Assembly: GCA_020060485.1 (NCBI GenBank)
Contig: JAGVAB010000144.1
Span: forward strand, 1 to 64,000
DNA length: 64,000 nucleotides
Source of the DNA: Anaerolineales bacterium
Lineage (GTDB): Bacteria > Chloroflexota > Anaerolineae > Anaerolineales > Anaerolineaceae
Reading direction: 5' to 3'
This document shows, in pieces, positions 1 through 8,629 of the stretch (its first letter is position 1; the number at the start of each line of letters is the position of its first letter). The notes beneath the pieces were generated by a model. That model saw only the letters and a program-made list of their open reading frames with translations, was not told where the DNA came from and ran no database searches. Made by a program: the position numbers and the translations under genes.

Positions 1-1
1 C

Positions 2-919
2 CGCGCCGGAGCGCACCTGGTTGTGCTGCCGGAGCTTTTCAACACCGGCTACGCCTACCGGGACGAGAACTTTGCCCTGACCGAATCCCTGGCTGGTGAG
101 TCCGCCGCCTGGATGAAGGACGCCAGCGCCCGCCTGGGCATCCACCTGGCCGGCTCTCTCTTGCTGCGCGAGGGGCAGGACATCTACAACGCCCTGCTGC
201 TGTGCGCCCCGGACGGGCGCACCTGGCGCTATGACAAGAATTATCCCTGGGGCTGGGAGCGCGCTTACTTCCGCGGGCGGCGGGCCGTGAGCGTGGCGGA
301 TACCGACCTGGGCCGCATCGGTCTGCTGCTGTGCTGGGACATGGCCCACGCCGGTCTGTGGCGGCAATATGCCGGCCAGGTGGATCTGATGCTGGCTTGC
401 AGTTGCCCGCCCAACATCCCCGATCCTGTCTATCACTTCCCCAACGGGCGGCAGGTGAGCGCCGCGCAATTGGGGCCTGTCTTTGGCAGCCTGCGCCACA
501 CTGCCCGCCAGGTCTTTGTGGAAACTCCCCGCCAGCAGACTGCCTGGCTGGGCGTACCCTTCATCGGCAGCACGGCCTGCGGCGTGCTGCGCACCCCCAT
601 TCCCAATCCGTTGGGGTCTTTCCTGGGGCTTGTCTTGAGCGCCCCCTGGCTGATCGGCCTCCTGCCGCACATCTGGCAGGTTGAGGTCAGCGCGCCCATG
701 GTCGAAGCAGCGTGCATCATCGCCGCCGACGGCCGCCAGTTGACCAGCCTGCGCAACGATCAGGCTGAAACCTTCACCCTGGCAGAGGTAACCCTGCCCG
801 CCAGCTGCCCGCAGCCGCGCCAACCCCAACCCCGGCCGCCCGTGCCGTGGCTGACGTATTTCATCTCCGACTGCCTTCTGACCGCGGTCAGCAAGCCTGT
901 CTATCTGCGGCATGGGTGA
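2..919 (+). CDS. Carbon-nitrogen hydrolase (nitrilase superfamily), 5'-truncated
   Basis: The reading frame is open from the window edge (base 2) to the TGA at 917-919, so the true start lies upstream; the GTG at base 23 is internal. The translation begins in the first beta-strand just before LPELFNTGY, whose Glu is the nitrilase catalytic glutamate. The catalytic Lys is in RYDKNYPW and the nucleophilic Cys in GLLLCWDMAH, giving a complete Glu-Lys-Cys triad. About 305 residues are visible, with a hydrophobic stretch near two thirds of the length (around LGLVLSAPWLIGLLPHIW). The family hydrolyses amides, nitriles or carbamoyl groups. The substrate cannot be told from sequence. It is the only gene left of the GT-C-like protein, and its own operon context is outside the window. 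Confidence 0.85.
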   Translation, partial: RAGAHLVVLPELFNTGYAYRDENFALTESLAGESAAWMKDASARLGIHLAGSLLLREGQDIYNALLLCAPDGRTWRYDKNYPWGWERAYFRGRRAVSVADTDLGRIGLLLCWDMAHAGLWRQYAGQVDLMLACSCPPNIPDPVYHFPNGRQVSAAQLGPVFGSLRHTARQVFVETPRQQTAWLGVPFIGSTACGVLRTPIPNPLGSFLGLVLSAPWLIGLLPHIWQVEVSAPMVEAACIIAADGRQLTSLRNDQAETFTLAEVTLPASCPQPRQPQPRPPVPWLTYFISDCLLTAVSKPVYLRHG

Positions 920-1033
920 AATTCACCTGAGGCAATTGCCCTGCTTGCAGCCCTTGAATCCCGGCCTCATTTGAAAAAACTGGCTATAATGTGGGGAGAG
1001 AGAGACCCACCAAACGCTGCCAGGAGACTCCGC

Positions 1034-3037
1034 ATGTCGATCCCGCTCAAGCACAAACTGCAAACCTTTCGCCCGTGGCTGGTGATCTGCGCCGCAGCCC
1101 TGCTGGGCTACCTGCCCACGGTTCACCGCTGGGGTTTTTACCGCGATGACTGGCATGTGCTCTGGGGACAGAACGCCATCGGCTTTGGCAACATCTTCGT
1201 GCAGCATCAGATCGACCGCCCGCTGATGGGCCTGGTCTATATGGCCACCTCGCGCGTGCTGGGCAGCAATCCCTTGTTGTGGGCCTTGCTGTCGGTTGCC
1301 CTGCGTCTGGCGGGCGCTGTGCTGGTTTATCTCATTTTTGAAAAACTGTATGCCCGGGCCGGCTGGGCCAACACCCTCATGGCGGCCCTGTTTGCGGTTT
1401 ACCCCGGCTTTCAGCAGGTGCCCAATGGCAACTCCTACCACGTCCACCTGATCGCCTTCACCGCCGGCCTGCTCTCGCTGTATCTGACCCTGCTCTGCCT
1501 GGACGCTCAACGCCCCCTGGCGCGCCGCCTGCTGCAAACCGCCTCGGTCTTCAGCGGGCTGCTCTCCTATGGCATGTTCGAGTGGATGGTCGGCCTGGAA
1601 CTGGTGCGCCTGATCCTGACTGCCTGGCACGGCTCTCCCCGCCCGCGGCTCAACCTAACCCTCTTCAAACGCCTGCTGCTGGCTTGTTGGCCCAACCTGC
1701 TGGGGCTGTCTGCCTTCCTCGTGTGGCGGGTGTTCTTCTTTGAAAGCACCCGCTCGGCCACCGATGTCGGCCAGGTGCTGCGCGGTTTCCTTGCTGCGCC
1801 GGGGCAAAGCGCCCTCACTCTGGGCATGGAACTGTTCAAGGACTTTCTCAGCAGCACCTTCCTGGCCTGGGGCGTGCCTTTCTATCAACTGGTGTCCGGC
1901 GCAGCCTATGCCGATCTGCTGCTGGCCCTGGCCCTGGCTGGTCTGGCAGTGGGCGTCGCCTCCTTCCTGCTTTCTGCCCAATCCAATGCCGAACCGCAAA
2001 CAGAGCAAGACTGGGCCGCCACTGCCGTGCGGGTTGGCCTGCTCTGCACCCTGGCCTGCCTGCTGCCCACCGTGGCCGCCGGACGCCATATCATCTTCCG
2101 CGACGGTCTGGAACGTTACACCCTGCTGGCCAGTTTCGGCGTGGTGCAGTTCCTCACAGGCGGCTTGTTTTTATTGATGGAAAGCGGGAAATGGCGCAAA
2201 GCCGTCCTGCTCGCTTTGCTGGCCTCGGCTGTCATCGTGCAAAACCTGAACGGGGCTGCATTCGGCCGCTTTTGGGAGAGTCAGCGCCAGTTGTGGTGGC
2301 AGCTCTCATGGCGCATCCCCGACCTGCAAGACGGGGCCGCCCTGATCATCAAAACGCCCGATCACGCGCCCCTGGCCGAGGACTATGAAGTGTGGGGCCC
2401 GGCCAATCTCATCTATCGTCCCGATTCCGGGCAGGTGCTGATCGCCGGCGAGACCTTCTCCAAAGAAACCCTGCAAAAGCTCACCTTCGGCAGCCGGTTT
2501 GGCCGTACGCTGCGCAACATCGCGTATGCCGGCAATCTCAGGAACGCGGTCGTCGTCAGTTATCCCAACCATTCCTGCGTGCACGTCATGGACCCCGCCC
2601 TGCCATTGTATTCGCTCAATGATGACCTTCAGGCCTGGCTGGCGGCTGATTATTCCAACCCGTCCATGATCCTTGGCGGCGCGGCTGACCGCACTCCCCC
2701 GCCGGAGATCTTTGGCTCTGAACCCGCCCGCGGCTGGTGTTATACCTATCAGAAGGTGTCGCTGGCCGTCCAGTTTGCAGAATGGCAGCAGGCCGCCCTG
2801 CTTGCAGACCAGGCCCGCCAGCAGGGCTTGCAGCCCGTTGACCCGGCTGAATGGATGCCGTTATATGTGGCCTATGCCAAAACCGGCAATATGGATGCCG
2901 TTAATGAGCTGGCTTCCATATTGCGAAGCGAACCCGGCCTGGTGGAGAATTACTGCGCCGCCATGCAGCGCCAGTCTGCCAGCACTGCCGAGTTCTATGC
3001 CTACAACCTCTGTCCGGAATTAATTTGGGACAAGTGA
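1034..3037 (+). CDS. Polytopic membrane protein, GT-C glycosyltransferase-like
   Basis: A 667-residue protein. The start at 1034 (MSIPLKHK) is chosen because CAGGAG sits 8 nt upstream; an in-frame upstream ATG at 971 lacks such a site. The N-terminal half is a series of hydrophobic segments. An acidic YRDDWH motif follows the first segment, the position where GT-C enzymes carry their catalytic or metal-binding acidic pair. The last 220 residues are soluble and include an alpha-helical, TPR-like tail. Proteins of this build are usually annotated only as hypothetical membrane proteins or glucosyltransferases. A TATAAT at 985-990 may be its -10 box, but no matching -35 was found. The gene converges with the next one 13 bases apart. 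Confidence 0.6.
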   Translation: MSIPLKHKLQTFRPWLVICAAALLGYLPTVHRWGFYRDDWHVLWGQNAIGFGNIFVQHQIDRPLMGLVYMATSRVLGSNPLLWALLSVALRLAGAVLVYLIFEKLYARAGWANTLMAALFAVYPGFQQVPNGNSYHVHLIAFTAGLLSLYLTLLCLDAQRPLARRLLQTASVFSGLLSYGMFEWMVGLELVRLILTAWHGSPRPRLNLTLFKRLLLACWPNLLGLSAFLVWRVFFFESTRSATDVGQVLRGFLAAPGQSALTLGMELFKDFLSSTFLAWGVPFYQLVSGAAYADLLLALALAGLAVGVASFLLSAQSNAEPQTEQDWAATAVRVGLLCTLACLLPTVAAGRHIIFRDGLERYTLLASFGVVQFLTGGLFLLMESGKWRKAVLLALLASAVIVQNLNGAAFGRFWESQRQLWWQLSWRIPDLQDGAALIIKTPDHAPLAEDYEVWGPANLIYRPDSGQVLIAGETFSKETLQKLTFGSRFGRTLRNIAYAGNLRNAVVVSYPNHSCVHVMDPALPLYSLNDDLQAWLAADYSNPSMILGGAADRTPPPEIFGSEPARGWCYTYQKVSLAVQFAEWQQAALLADQARQQGLQPVDPAEWMPLYVAYAKTGNMDAVNELASILRSEPGLVENYCAAMQRQSASTAEFYAYNLCPELIWDK

Positions 3038-3050
3038 CCCATGTGCGCCT

Positions 3051-4178
3051 TTATGCCTTTGGCTTGAAACGCGTCATCCCCCAATCGCACAGCGTCCGCA
3101 ACCCCAACCCTGCCGCCAGACACCAGGGCACGATCAGGATCATCACATACTGCGGCCATTTGGATCTCCATACCAGCAGGAAGAACAGCGCCACCCCCAG
3201 CCATAACATATACAGGGGTTCCTCCTGCCACATGCGCCGCAATCCCAACACCGCCAGCAGCAGGATCGGCAGATCCAGCGCCAGCCAGTACCAGGAAGCC
3301 GGACCCGCCGCCCGGCTCAAGTAGATCAATGGCTGCCAGAACGGATATTGATGACGGGCCACATGCTCACTGGAAGCAAAAGCAAAATGATACTGCACGG
3401 TCTCCAGCAGGCGGCTCAACGGGCGCGGCCAGAGGTAGGGATCACTGACGAAAAACACCAGCAAGGCCAGCGCGCCCCAGGCCAGGATCAACCCGCACAA
3501 ACGTTTGATGGGCCAACTCTGCCGCCGCCCATGCCAGACCAAATGCAGCAGCACCGCCAGCCCGGCCACACAATACATATATTTTGAAGCGGCCGTCAAC
3601 CCCAGCATGACAGCCGAAAACGCCAGCCAGCCCCAATGGCTTGATTGTTCATCATTTCGAAACTTTGAGTTCCAATGGGCATACGCCCAAACGCATAGAA
3701 AACTGGTCAATGCCGGAAAAGCCTCCAAAACCACCTGACTGGTATAGCGCACAGCGCTGGTTTGCACGGCCAGCAAAAAACCGGCCGCCGGATTCACCCA
3801 GGCCAGCAGCGCCGCCGCCATCACGCCAAACACCAGCGACACGGTACGCCCGCGCAGCAACCAGCCGCGTGCCTCTGAACGCGATACCGGGCTGCCCGCC
3901 ACCAGATCTTTTTCCTGTATCTGGTCGATCGGCGGTAAGGGCAACAGCGCGGCAGCATAGATCAGCTTTGCCAGGGGCGGATGTTCGGCATTCTCGTCAT
4001 ACCAGGCCAGCCCCTTCCAGTCTGCCGCGCGCAGGAAGCCGGCATAGCCCAGACTGGCATTCAAATAGGCTGGTTCGTCAATGTCAATCGGCAAATTTTG
4101 CACAGCCTGCAAGCGCGTTGCCAGAGCAAGAAGGGCCACTAAAACCATCATCAGGATACGGGATCGATTGTCTTTCAT
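3051..4178 (-). CDS. GT39-like family membrane glycosyltransferase
   Basis: A 375-residue protein starting with a basic N-terminus and a hydrophobic segment (MMVLVALLALATRL), followed by DIDEPAYLNASLGY. The Asp/Glu pair in the first outer loop is typical of the PMT/ArnT-like GT-C fold, which uses polyprenyl-phosphate sugars to glycosylate lipids or proteins at the outer membrane face. At least eight hydrophobic segments follow, and the C-terminus is short and basic. It is shorter than ArnT-type enzymes (about 550 residues) because it lacks a large periplasmic domain. The ribosome binding site is weak. It is convergent with the preceding gene. The donor and acceptor cannot be predicted. Confidence 0.65.
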   Translation of the reverse strand: MKDNRSRILMMVLVALLALATRLQAVQNLPIDIDEPAYLNASLGYAGFLRAADWKGLAWYDENAEHPPLAKLIYAAALLPLPPIDQIQEKDLVAGSPVSRSEARGWLLRGRTVSLVFGVMAAALLAWVNPAAGFLLAVQTSAVRYTSQVVLEAFPALTSFLCVWAYAHWNSKFRNDEQSSHWGWLAFSAVMLGLTAASKYMYCVAGLAVLLHLVWHGRRQSWPIKRLCGLILAWGALALLVFFVSDPYLWPRPLSRLLETVQYHFAFASSEHVARHQYPFWQPLIYLSRAAGPASWYWLALDLPILLLAVLGLRRMWQEEPLYMLWLGVALFFLLVWRSKWPQYVMILIVPWCLAAGLGLRTLCDWGMTRFKPKA

Positions 4179-4600
4179 CAGCCACCAGTTGTTAGCCTGG
4201 CCTTGCCAGAAAAAGCAAAACCAGGTCTGTTTTCCATACTATTCTAATCGAATCTTCTCCTGAAAAGCAGACCGGGTGCACGAAAAATTAGCAGAAAATC
4301 TCGCCCCAAATACTGTCGCCGCAAAAGTGCGACACTTGTACCGCTCGCTCACTTGCCCTGGAGGCAGTGCCAGGGAGTGCAGGTAAGCGGCTGTGGCCAC
4401 CAAGCCTCCAGGCCATGATGGGGATTGCCACGTCGGGTGAAACCCTTCTCGCAAAGACATAATCTGCAACATTTGGCGCACCCCGCCCATCTAAATACCC
4501 CTATTTTTATGATATTATGCTAAAATTACAATCAGGTATCCACACAGAACAATACACAGAATTACACCAGAATGATCTCTACTGAAAGGAACGTCACCCG
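4179..4600. other. Gene-free region with a small hairpin and probable promoter
   Basis: No convincing coding sequence in about 420 bases between divergent genes. A perfect 6-bp hairpin (CCCTGG / CCAGGG) lies at 4356-4375. The last 100 bases (4495-4540) turn A/T-rich, with TATTAT and TAAAAT stretches, and probably hold the promoter of the ferric-reductase-like gene. I could not match a clear -35/-10 pair at proper spacing. Confidence 0.4.
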
Positions 4601-5941
4601 ATGAAAAAAGAAACGCTCCGCCCCGTGCTTGTCATCCTGTTCGTTTTGCTGGTCTTCTCACCTCTTTTCATCATGCCCTTTGTTGAGCCTGGCCTCAGCC
4701 GCGGTTGGCAGCGAGAATCTTCCATCATTCTCGGCTTTGTCGGCTTGACCCTGGCCGGCTGGCAGTTGGCTCCCATTTCGCGTTTCACCCCGGCCCAGAA
4801 ATTATTCAACCTCGACAAGCTGTACCGTTTTCATCACCTGCTGTCTCTGCTTTCAGCAATTTTTGTTACCGTCCACTATCTGTTGCTGCTTTTCAATTTC
4901 GAATCCGGTGTCGGCATCAACGATTGGGCGCTCAACCTGCTCAATGTGTTCACTGCCCCGCTGCGGGCGCAGATGGGCGTACTCAGCCTGCTGGCCTATA
5001 TCCTCATCACCATCACCTCTGTGTTTCGCAAACAAATGCGCCTAGATTATGACGCCTGGCGCATCCTGCACGACATTTTCACCCTGCTCCTGGTGGGTGC
5101 CGGCCTGACCCACGCCCTGCTGGTTGGGCGCTACACCGCAGCCCCTGCCATGAAAACCCTCATGTGGCTGCAAACCGCTCTCTGGATCCTGGCAGCCCTC
5201 TATATCCGCGTGTTCAAACCCTTGCAGCAGTTGCGCCAGCCCTACAAGATTGCTGCCGTGCGCCAGGAAGTGGAAAATGCCTTCACCCTGGTCGTCGAGC
5301 CGCAGGGTTTCGATCTGCCGGATTTCCACCCCGGGCAGGTCGCCTGGTTGACGGTACGCCGCTCACCATTCTCATTGCGCCGCCATCCCTTCTCGGTAGC
5401 TTCCAGTATCCATAATCGCAAGAATTTTGAATTTACCATCAAGGAACTGGGGGATTTCACCAGCACCGTGCGCGATCTGCAAGCAGGCGAGACGGTATAT
5501 GTTGACGGGCCTTTTGGCTACTTCAACATTCTCCAGCCTGAATCTCAAAAAATCGTTCTGATCGCTGGCGGTATCGGCATTGCCCCTGCAATGGGCATTC
5601 TGCGCAGCATGGCAGATGGCAACGACCAGCGCCCTGTCTCGCTCTTCTATGGGCACAATATTCTTGAGCATGTGGAATTCTTCGATGAATTGCAGCAACT
5701 GGAAAGCAGGCTGCCCAATTTCAAAAAGGTGCTCGTGTTAGAGCATCCGCATGAAGACTGGACGGGCTACCGGGGATATATCACTACCGACATCCTGCGC
5801 AAGGAACTGCCAGCGGATTATCAGCAGCATCAATTCTTCGTGTGCGGCCCGCTGCCGATGATGAAAGCTATACGCAATGTACTTGAGAGAATGAACATAC
5901 CCGCCAGCAATGTTCATTACGAAGAATTCAATATGGCTTGA
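4601..5941 (+). CDS. Ferric-reductase-like transmembrane FAD/NAD(P)H oxidoreductase
   Basis: 446 residues. The N-terminal 210 residues have about six membrane segments with paired histidines (FHHLLS and TVHYLL; ILHDIF and LTHALL) expected to hold two b-type hemes across the membrane. The C-terminal part is a ferredoxin-NADP reductase-like module: FAD-binding RRHPFSVAS, phosphate-binding DGPFGYF, nucleotide-binding LIAGGIGIAP and FFVCGPLPMM near the end. The expected reaction is transfer of electrons from NAD(P)H through FAD and heme to an extracytoplasmic acceptor such as Fe(III) or oxygen. AAAGGA is about 11 nt before the ATG. Monocistronic, followed by a strong terminator. Confidence 0.85.
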   Translation: MKKETLRPVLVILFVLLVFSPLFIMPFVEPGLSRGWQRESSIILGFVGLTLAGWQLAPISRFTPAQKLFNLDKLYRFHHLLSLLSAIFVTVHYLLLLFNFESGVGINDWALNLLNVFTAPLRAQMGVLSLLAYILITITSVFRKQMRLDYDAWRILHDIFTLLLVGAGLTHALLVGRYTAAPAMKTLMWLQTALWILAALYIRVFKPLQQLRQPYKIAAVRQEVENAFTLVVEPQGFDLPDFHPGQVAWLTVRRSPFSLRRHPFSVASSIHNRKNFEFTIKELGDFTSTVRDLQAGETVYVDGPFGYFNILQPESQKIVLIAGGIGIAPAMGILRSMADGNDQRPVSLFYGHNILEHVEFFDELQQLESRLPNFKKVLVLEHPHEDWTGYRGYITTDILRKELPADYQQHQFFVCGPLPMMKAIRNVLERMNIPASNVHYEEFNMA

Positions 5942-5967
5942 CGCCTTCCCTTTTTACTGAAGCATTT

Positions 5968-6004
5968 ACCCGCATCGGTCTTCAACCTCCGATGCGGGTT
6001 TTTT
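5968..6004 (+). terminator. Rho-independent terminator
   Basis: An 11-bp perfect stem (ACCCGCATCGG at 5968-5978 and its complement at 5989-5999), a 10-nt loop, then TTTTT at 6000-6004. It lies 26 bases after the ferric-reductase-like gene and marks the left border of the long leftward gene run. Confidence 0.93.
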
Positions 6005-6084
6005 CCTTCTCTAGCGCCTGTTGGCAAACATCAGAGCTTGCCTTTCTGGCCAGCCCCACTAGATGAGATCCAGGAGAGGATATG

Positions 6085-6957
6085 TTAATTCTGTTGCGCC
6101 GCTTTCTTTTTCCTGGCGCGATAATGTTGGATATAGCGCCGGCCGCCGGCATCCAGTCCAGCCAAAAAATCCATCGCGCGCACAGTCGGCACCAGGCCGC
6201 ATGTTGCCGGATTAACCAGAGCCGAATCCAGCCCGACAGGAATGCTGCCCACCAGAAAGGCCAGGTCGATGACTGTGGCCTCCGGCATGCCATAACCGGC
6301 ATTCCCAATCCCCAGGGTTGTTGCCACAAACAACTCATCATGCAAACGCTGCAAGGTTTCCAAAGTCACGCCAAACGAATCAGGTTCAGCCGACGAAGCC
6401 AGGCAAATGGCATCCATCACCACATCGCCGCGCGGCATGCCAATCCCCAGACAGGCATCCACAATCACCGCCGCCTCAACCAGGCGTCCGTCCGCTGTCT
6501 TGGGCATTCCAAATTGGGAACCGATGGGCATACCCACCACAGCCGCCCCATATTTTCTGGCAATCGGCAAGATCAATTCCAGCGACTCTTTCTCTGCGGT
6601 CACCGAATTGATCAGAGCCTTGTATGGCTTCAATTCAACAAGGGCTGCTTCCAGCGCCTGTGGATTGCGCGAATCCAGCGAGATTGGGCAGCCAATCTCA
6701 TCCTTCACCCGCCGCACGATACGCGGCAGCAGGTCAAGCTCATCCAGGTCAGGATGAAAGACCAGAATGTCCACCATATCGGTGCCAATCTCCTGCCCCC
6801 AGCGAGCCAGCGCAAGAATGCCGTCCAGTTTTCCTGTCTTGAGCTCTTCGAGAATATTTTCCGACTGATCCATGATTCTCAATTGATCATTGATCAACAC
6901 CGTGGGCCGGCCAGGCCCGATTTCAATTGTTGTTTTGGGTCCGCTCAGGATGGTCAT
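6085..6957 (-). CDS. MtrH/AcsE-like pterin-binding methyltransferase
   Basis: 290 residues forming a TIM barrel of the dihydropteroate-synthase/methyltransferase type. SLDSRNP, NSVTAEKE and AVVGMPIGS match the folate- or methanopterin-binding strands of MtrH (methyl-H4MPT:corrinoid methyltransferase subunit H) and AcsE-like methyl-THF:corrinoid methyltransferases. Such enzymes move methyl groups between a reduced pterin and a corrinoid protein, but no corrinoid protein is encoded in this window. It overlaps the upstream gene by ATGA (4 bp), with AAAGGAG 11 nt before the start. It is the last gene of operon B. A role in recovering or delivering C1 units, or simply in binding a pterin-like substrate, is inferred from the fold. 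Confidence 0.7.
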   Translation of the reverse strand: MTILSGPKTTIEIGPGRPTVLINDQLRIMDQSENILEELKTGKLDGILALARWGQEIGTDMVDILVFHPDLDELDLLPRIVRRVKDEIGCPISLDSRNPQALEAALVELKPYKALINSVTAEKESLELILPIARKYGAAVVGMPIGSQFGMPKTADGRLVEAAVIVDACLGIGMPRGDVVMDAICLASSAEPDSFGVTLETLQRLHDELFVATTLGIGNAGYGMPEATVIDLAFLVGSIPVGLDSALVNPATCGLVPTVRAMDFLAGLDAGGRRYIQHYRARKKKAAQQN

Positions 6958-7754
6958 GCTGCAAATATCTCCTTTACCTTGCGAAATGCTTCGGCCTCGC
7001 TGGTCGAGGGAGTGAATTCCATCCCGATCAAGCCATCAAATTCAAGTTCTTTGAGCTTGCGGGCAATGTTGGGAAAGTTGATCTCACCTGTACCAGGCTC
7101 CTGGCGGGTAGGGCAGTCTCCGATATGTACGGTGGGATACAGCCCCTGATATGACTCCAAACCGTAGATCAAATTGCCAGCGGTGCGTTGCTGATGATAG
7201 CAATCAAAAGAGAGCTTCAGTTGCGGGTGATTGATGCGCCGCACCACATCTGCCGCCAGATCATGGGTGGAGACGAACACCCCACCATGAATATGAAAGG
7301 TGTTCAGCGCTTCGAACCAAAGGACTACGTCTGTTTTTTCCACCAGCTCCATCACCCGCGCCGTCCCATCCAGCAGGTTGGCATACATCTCTCCCGGCGT
7401 ATAATCCCGGCTCAGGGGAGCGATCCACTCACTGCCATCCGGCCGTAAATTGATCTGGTTGGAGAAGATGAACAGATGTGGAATCTGATAGCGTGTTGCC
7501 ATTTCCAAAGATTCAGCCCACGAATCCAGGCAACGAGGATGGTCATTAGCATCCACCAGATTGCCAGGTTGGGAATCAAACGTAGAGTTAATGATGCATC
7601 CATGCCGCTGACATTCGGCAAAGATCTCTGCCATCGGCCGTTCGCGCCACAGCCAAACATCCAGGCGATGAATGCCAAGTGCAGAAAACTTTTCCACCCG
7701 TTGTACAATGGGCAGCTCTTGAAACCAGAAATCCAGATATCCGGTAAATTCCAT
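6954..7754 (-). CDS. Hydroxypyruvate isomerase-like TIM-barrel protein
   Basis: 266 residues of the sugar-phosphate isomerase/epimerase (AP-endonuclease 2) fold. Its C-terminal half carries HIGDCPTRQEPGTGEINF, very like the metal- and substrate-binding stretch of hydroxypyruvate isomerase (Hyi), with the preceding WFEALN, SFDCYH and the final GMEF acidic residue as the other expected metal ligands. Hyi interconverts hydroxypyruvate and tartronate semialdehyde in glyoxylate metabolism, which would fit the glycerate kinase at 45764-47143, though the relatives include many other keto-sugar isomerases. It is translationally coupled to the MtrH-like gene and lies 20 bases after the ECF permease gene. 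Confidence 0.68.
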   Translation of the reverse strand: MEFTGYLDFWFQELPIVQRVEKFSALGIHRLDVWLWRERPMAEIFAECQRHGCIINSTFDSQPGNLVDANDHPRCLDSWAESLEMATRYQIPHLFIFSNQINLRPDGSEWIAPLSRDYTPGEMYANLLDGTARVMELVEKTDVVLWFEALNTFHIHGGVFVSTHDLAADVVRRINHPQLKLSFDCYHQQRTAGNLIYGLESYQGLYPTVHIGDCPTRQEPGTGEINFPNIARKLKELEFDGLIGMEFTPSTSEAEAFRKVKEIFAA

Positions 7755-7774
7755 AAAACCTCGCGTTCAGATTC

Positions 7775-8629
7775 TTATTGGAACGGGCTGGAAAACTTTC
7801 CGAACCCGGTGGTGAAGTAAAGCACAAAAGCCGCCACCAAAAAGATCAGAAAGAAAATCATGATGGCATAGTCTCTGCCTTTCAGAACAGATTCATGTAA
7901 ATAGGTGCGGTCAGGCTTGCCTGAGAAAGCCTTGGATTGCAGAACAACTTCCAGTTGTTGCGACTTAACCATCGCCCCCAGGATGAGCGGAACGGCCACT
8001 TTGGCATACACCTTTATGCGTTGCAAAGGGCCCATCTTTTCCATAGCCATACCCCGCAAACGCTGGGCTTCAATGATCGTACCAATCTCCGAAAACAACA
8101 GGGGGAAAAACCGCAGGGTAGCTGAAAAAATGAATGCAATCTTGTAAGGAACACGCGCCCGCACCATCCCAACAATCATATTATCAACATCGGTTGTGAA
8201 GATCACCAACGGCACGACCAGGATGATATTCAAGGTTTTGACGATCACATTGATTCCATACCAGAAACCTTCCAAACTCATCCCGTTGCCGCCAATCAAC
8301 CACCAGTTTTCAGGAAAGGTAAACATAGGGGTCAATTCAACTCTTCCTGTTAAAGCCTTGACTTGATCAACATTAAAGAAACCATGCGTGATGAGCAAAA
8401 GGATATAGAACGGCAGCATGATCAACAAAACCGTATAGATATACTTCAAGCGCACACCGCCAAAAATGCAGGCCAGCAAGATCACCAGAGCCAACCCAAG
8501 CTGGGCCGTGGGGCTTTCCCACAGGAAGGCAATCATCGTGATGACCGCCATCATGAAGAGTTTGGGGCGGAAATCAAGCCGGGTGAAGATCGAGTCCCGT
8601 TCAACAGTCTGAAACTTCATCGAACTCAT
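7775..8629 (-). CDS. ecfT: ECF transporter transmembrane component EcfT
   Basis: 284 residues from the ATG at 8629, which overlaps the stop of the ATPase gene as ATGA; an earlier in-frame ATG at 8653 would overlap further. Five to six membrane segments, and the conserved cytoplasmic coupling helix with EAQRLRGM and a second helix with LQSKAFSG, the two short motifs that dock EcfT to its ATPases. EcfT transmits ATP hydrolysis to the substrate-binding S component. The order S, ATPase, EcfT here indicates a dedicated group-I type transporter rather than a shared module. Confidence 0.85.
   Translation of the reverse strand: MSSMKFQTVERDSIFTRLDFRPKLFMMAVITMIAFLWESPTAQLGLALVILLACIFGGVRLKYIYTVLLIMLPFYILLLITHGFFNVDQVKALTGRVELTPMFTFPENWWLIGGNGMSLEGFWYGINVIVKTLNIILVVPLVIFTTDVDNMIVGMVRARVPYKIAFIFSATLRFFPLLFSEIGTIIEAQRLRGMAMEKMGPLQRIKVYAKVAVPLILGAMVKSQQLEVVLQSKAFSGKPDRTYLHESVLKGRDYAIMIFFLIFLVAAFVLYFTTGFGKFSSPFQ

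Noticed and set aside
4239..4490. 83-codon open frame on the minus strand between the GT39-like and ferric-reductase-like genes
   Set aside because: No ribosome site, no family character, Trp/Pro/Ser-rich composition typical of noncoding DNA, and it contains a hairpin.
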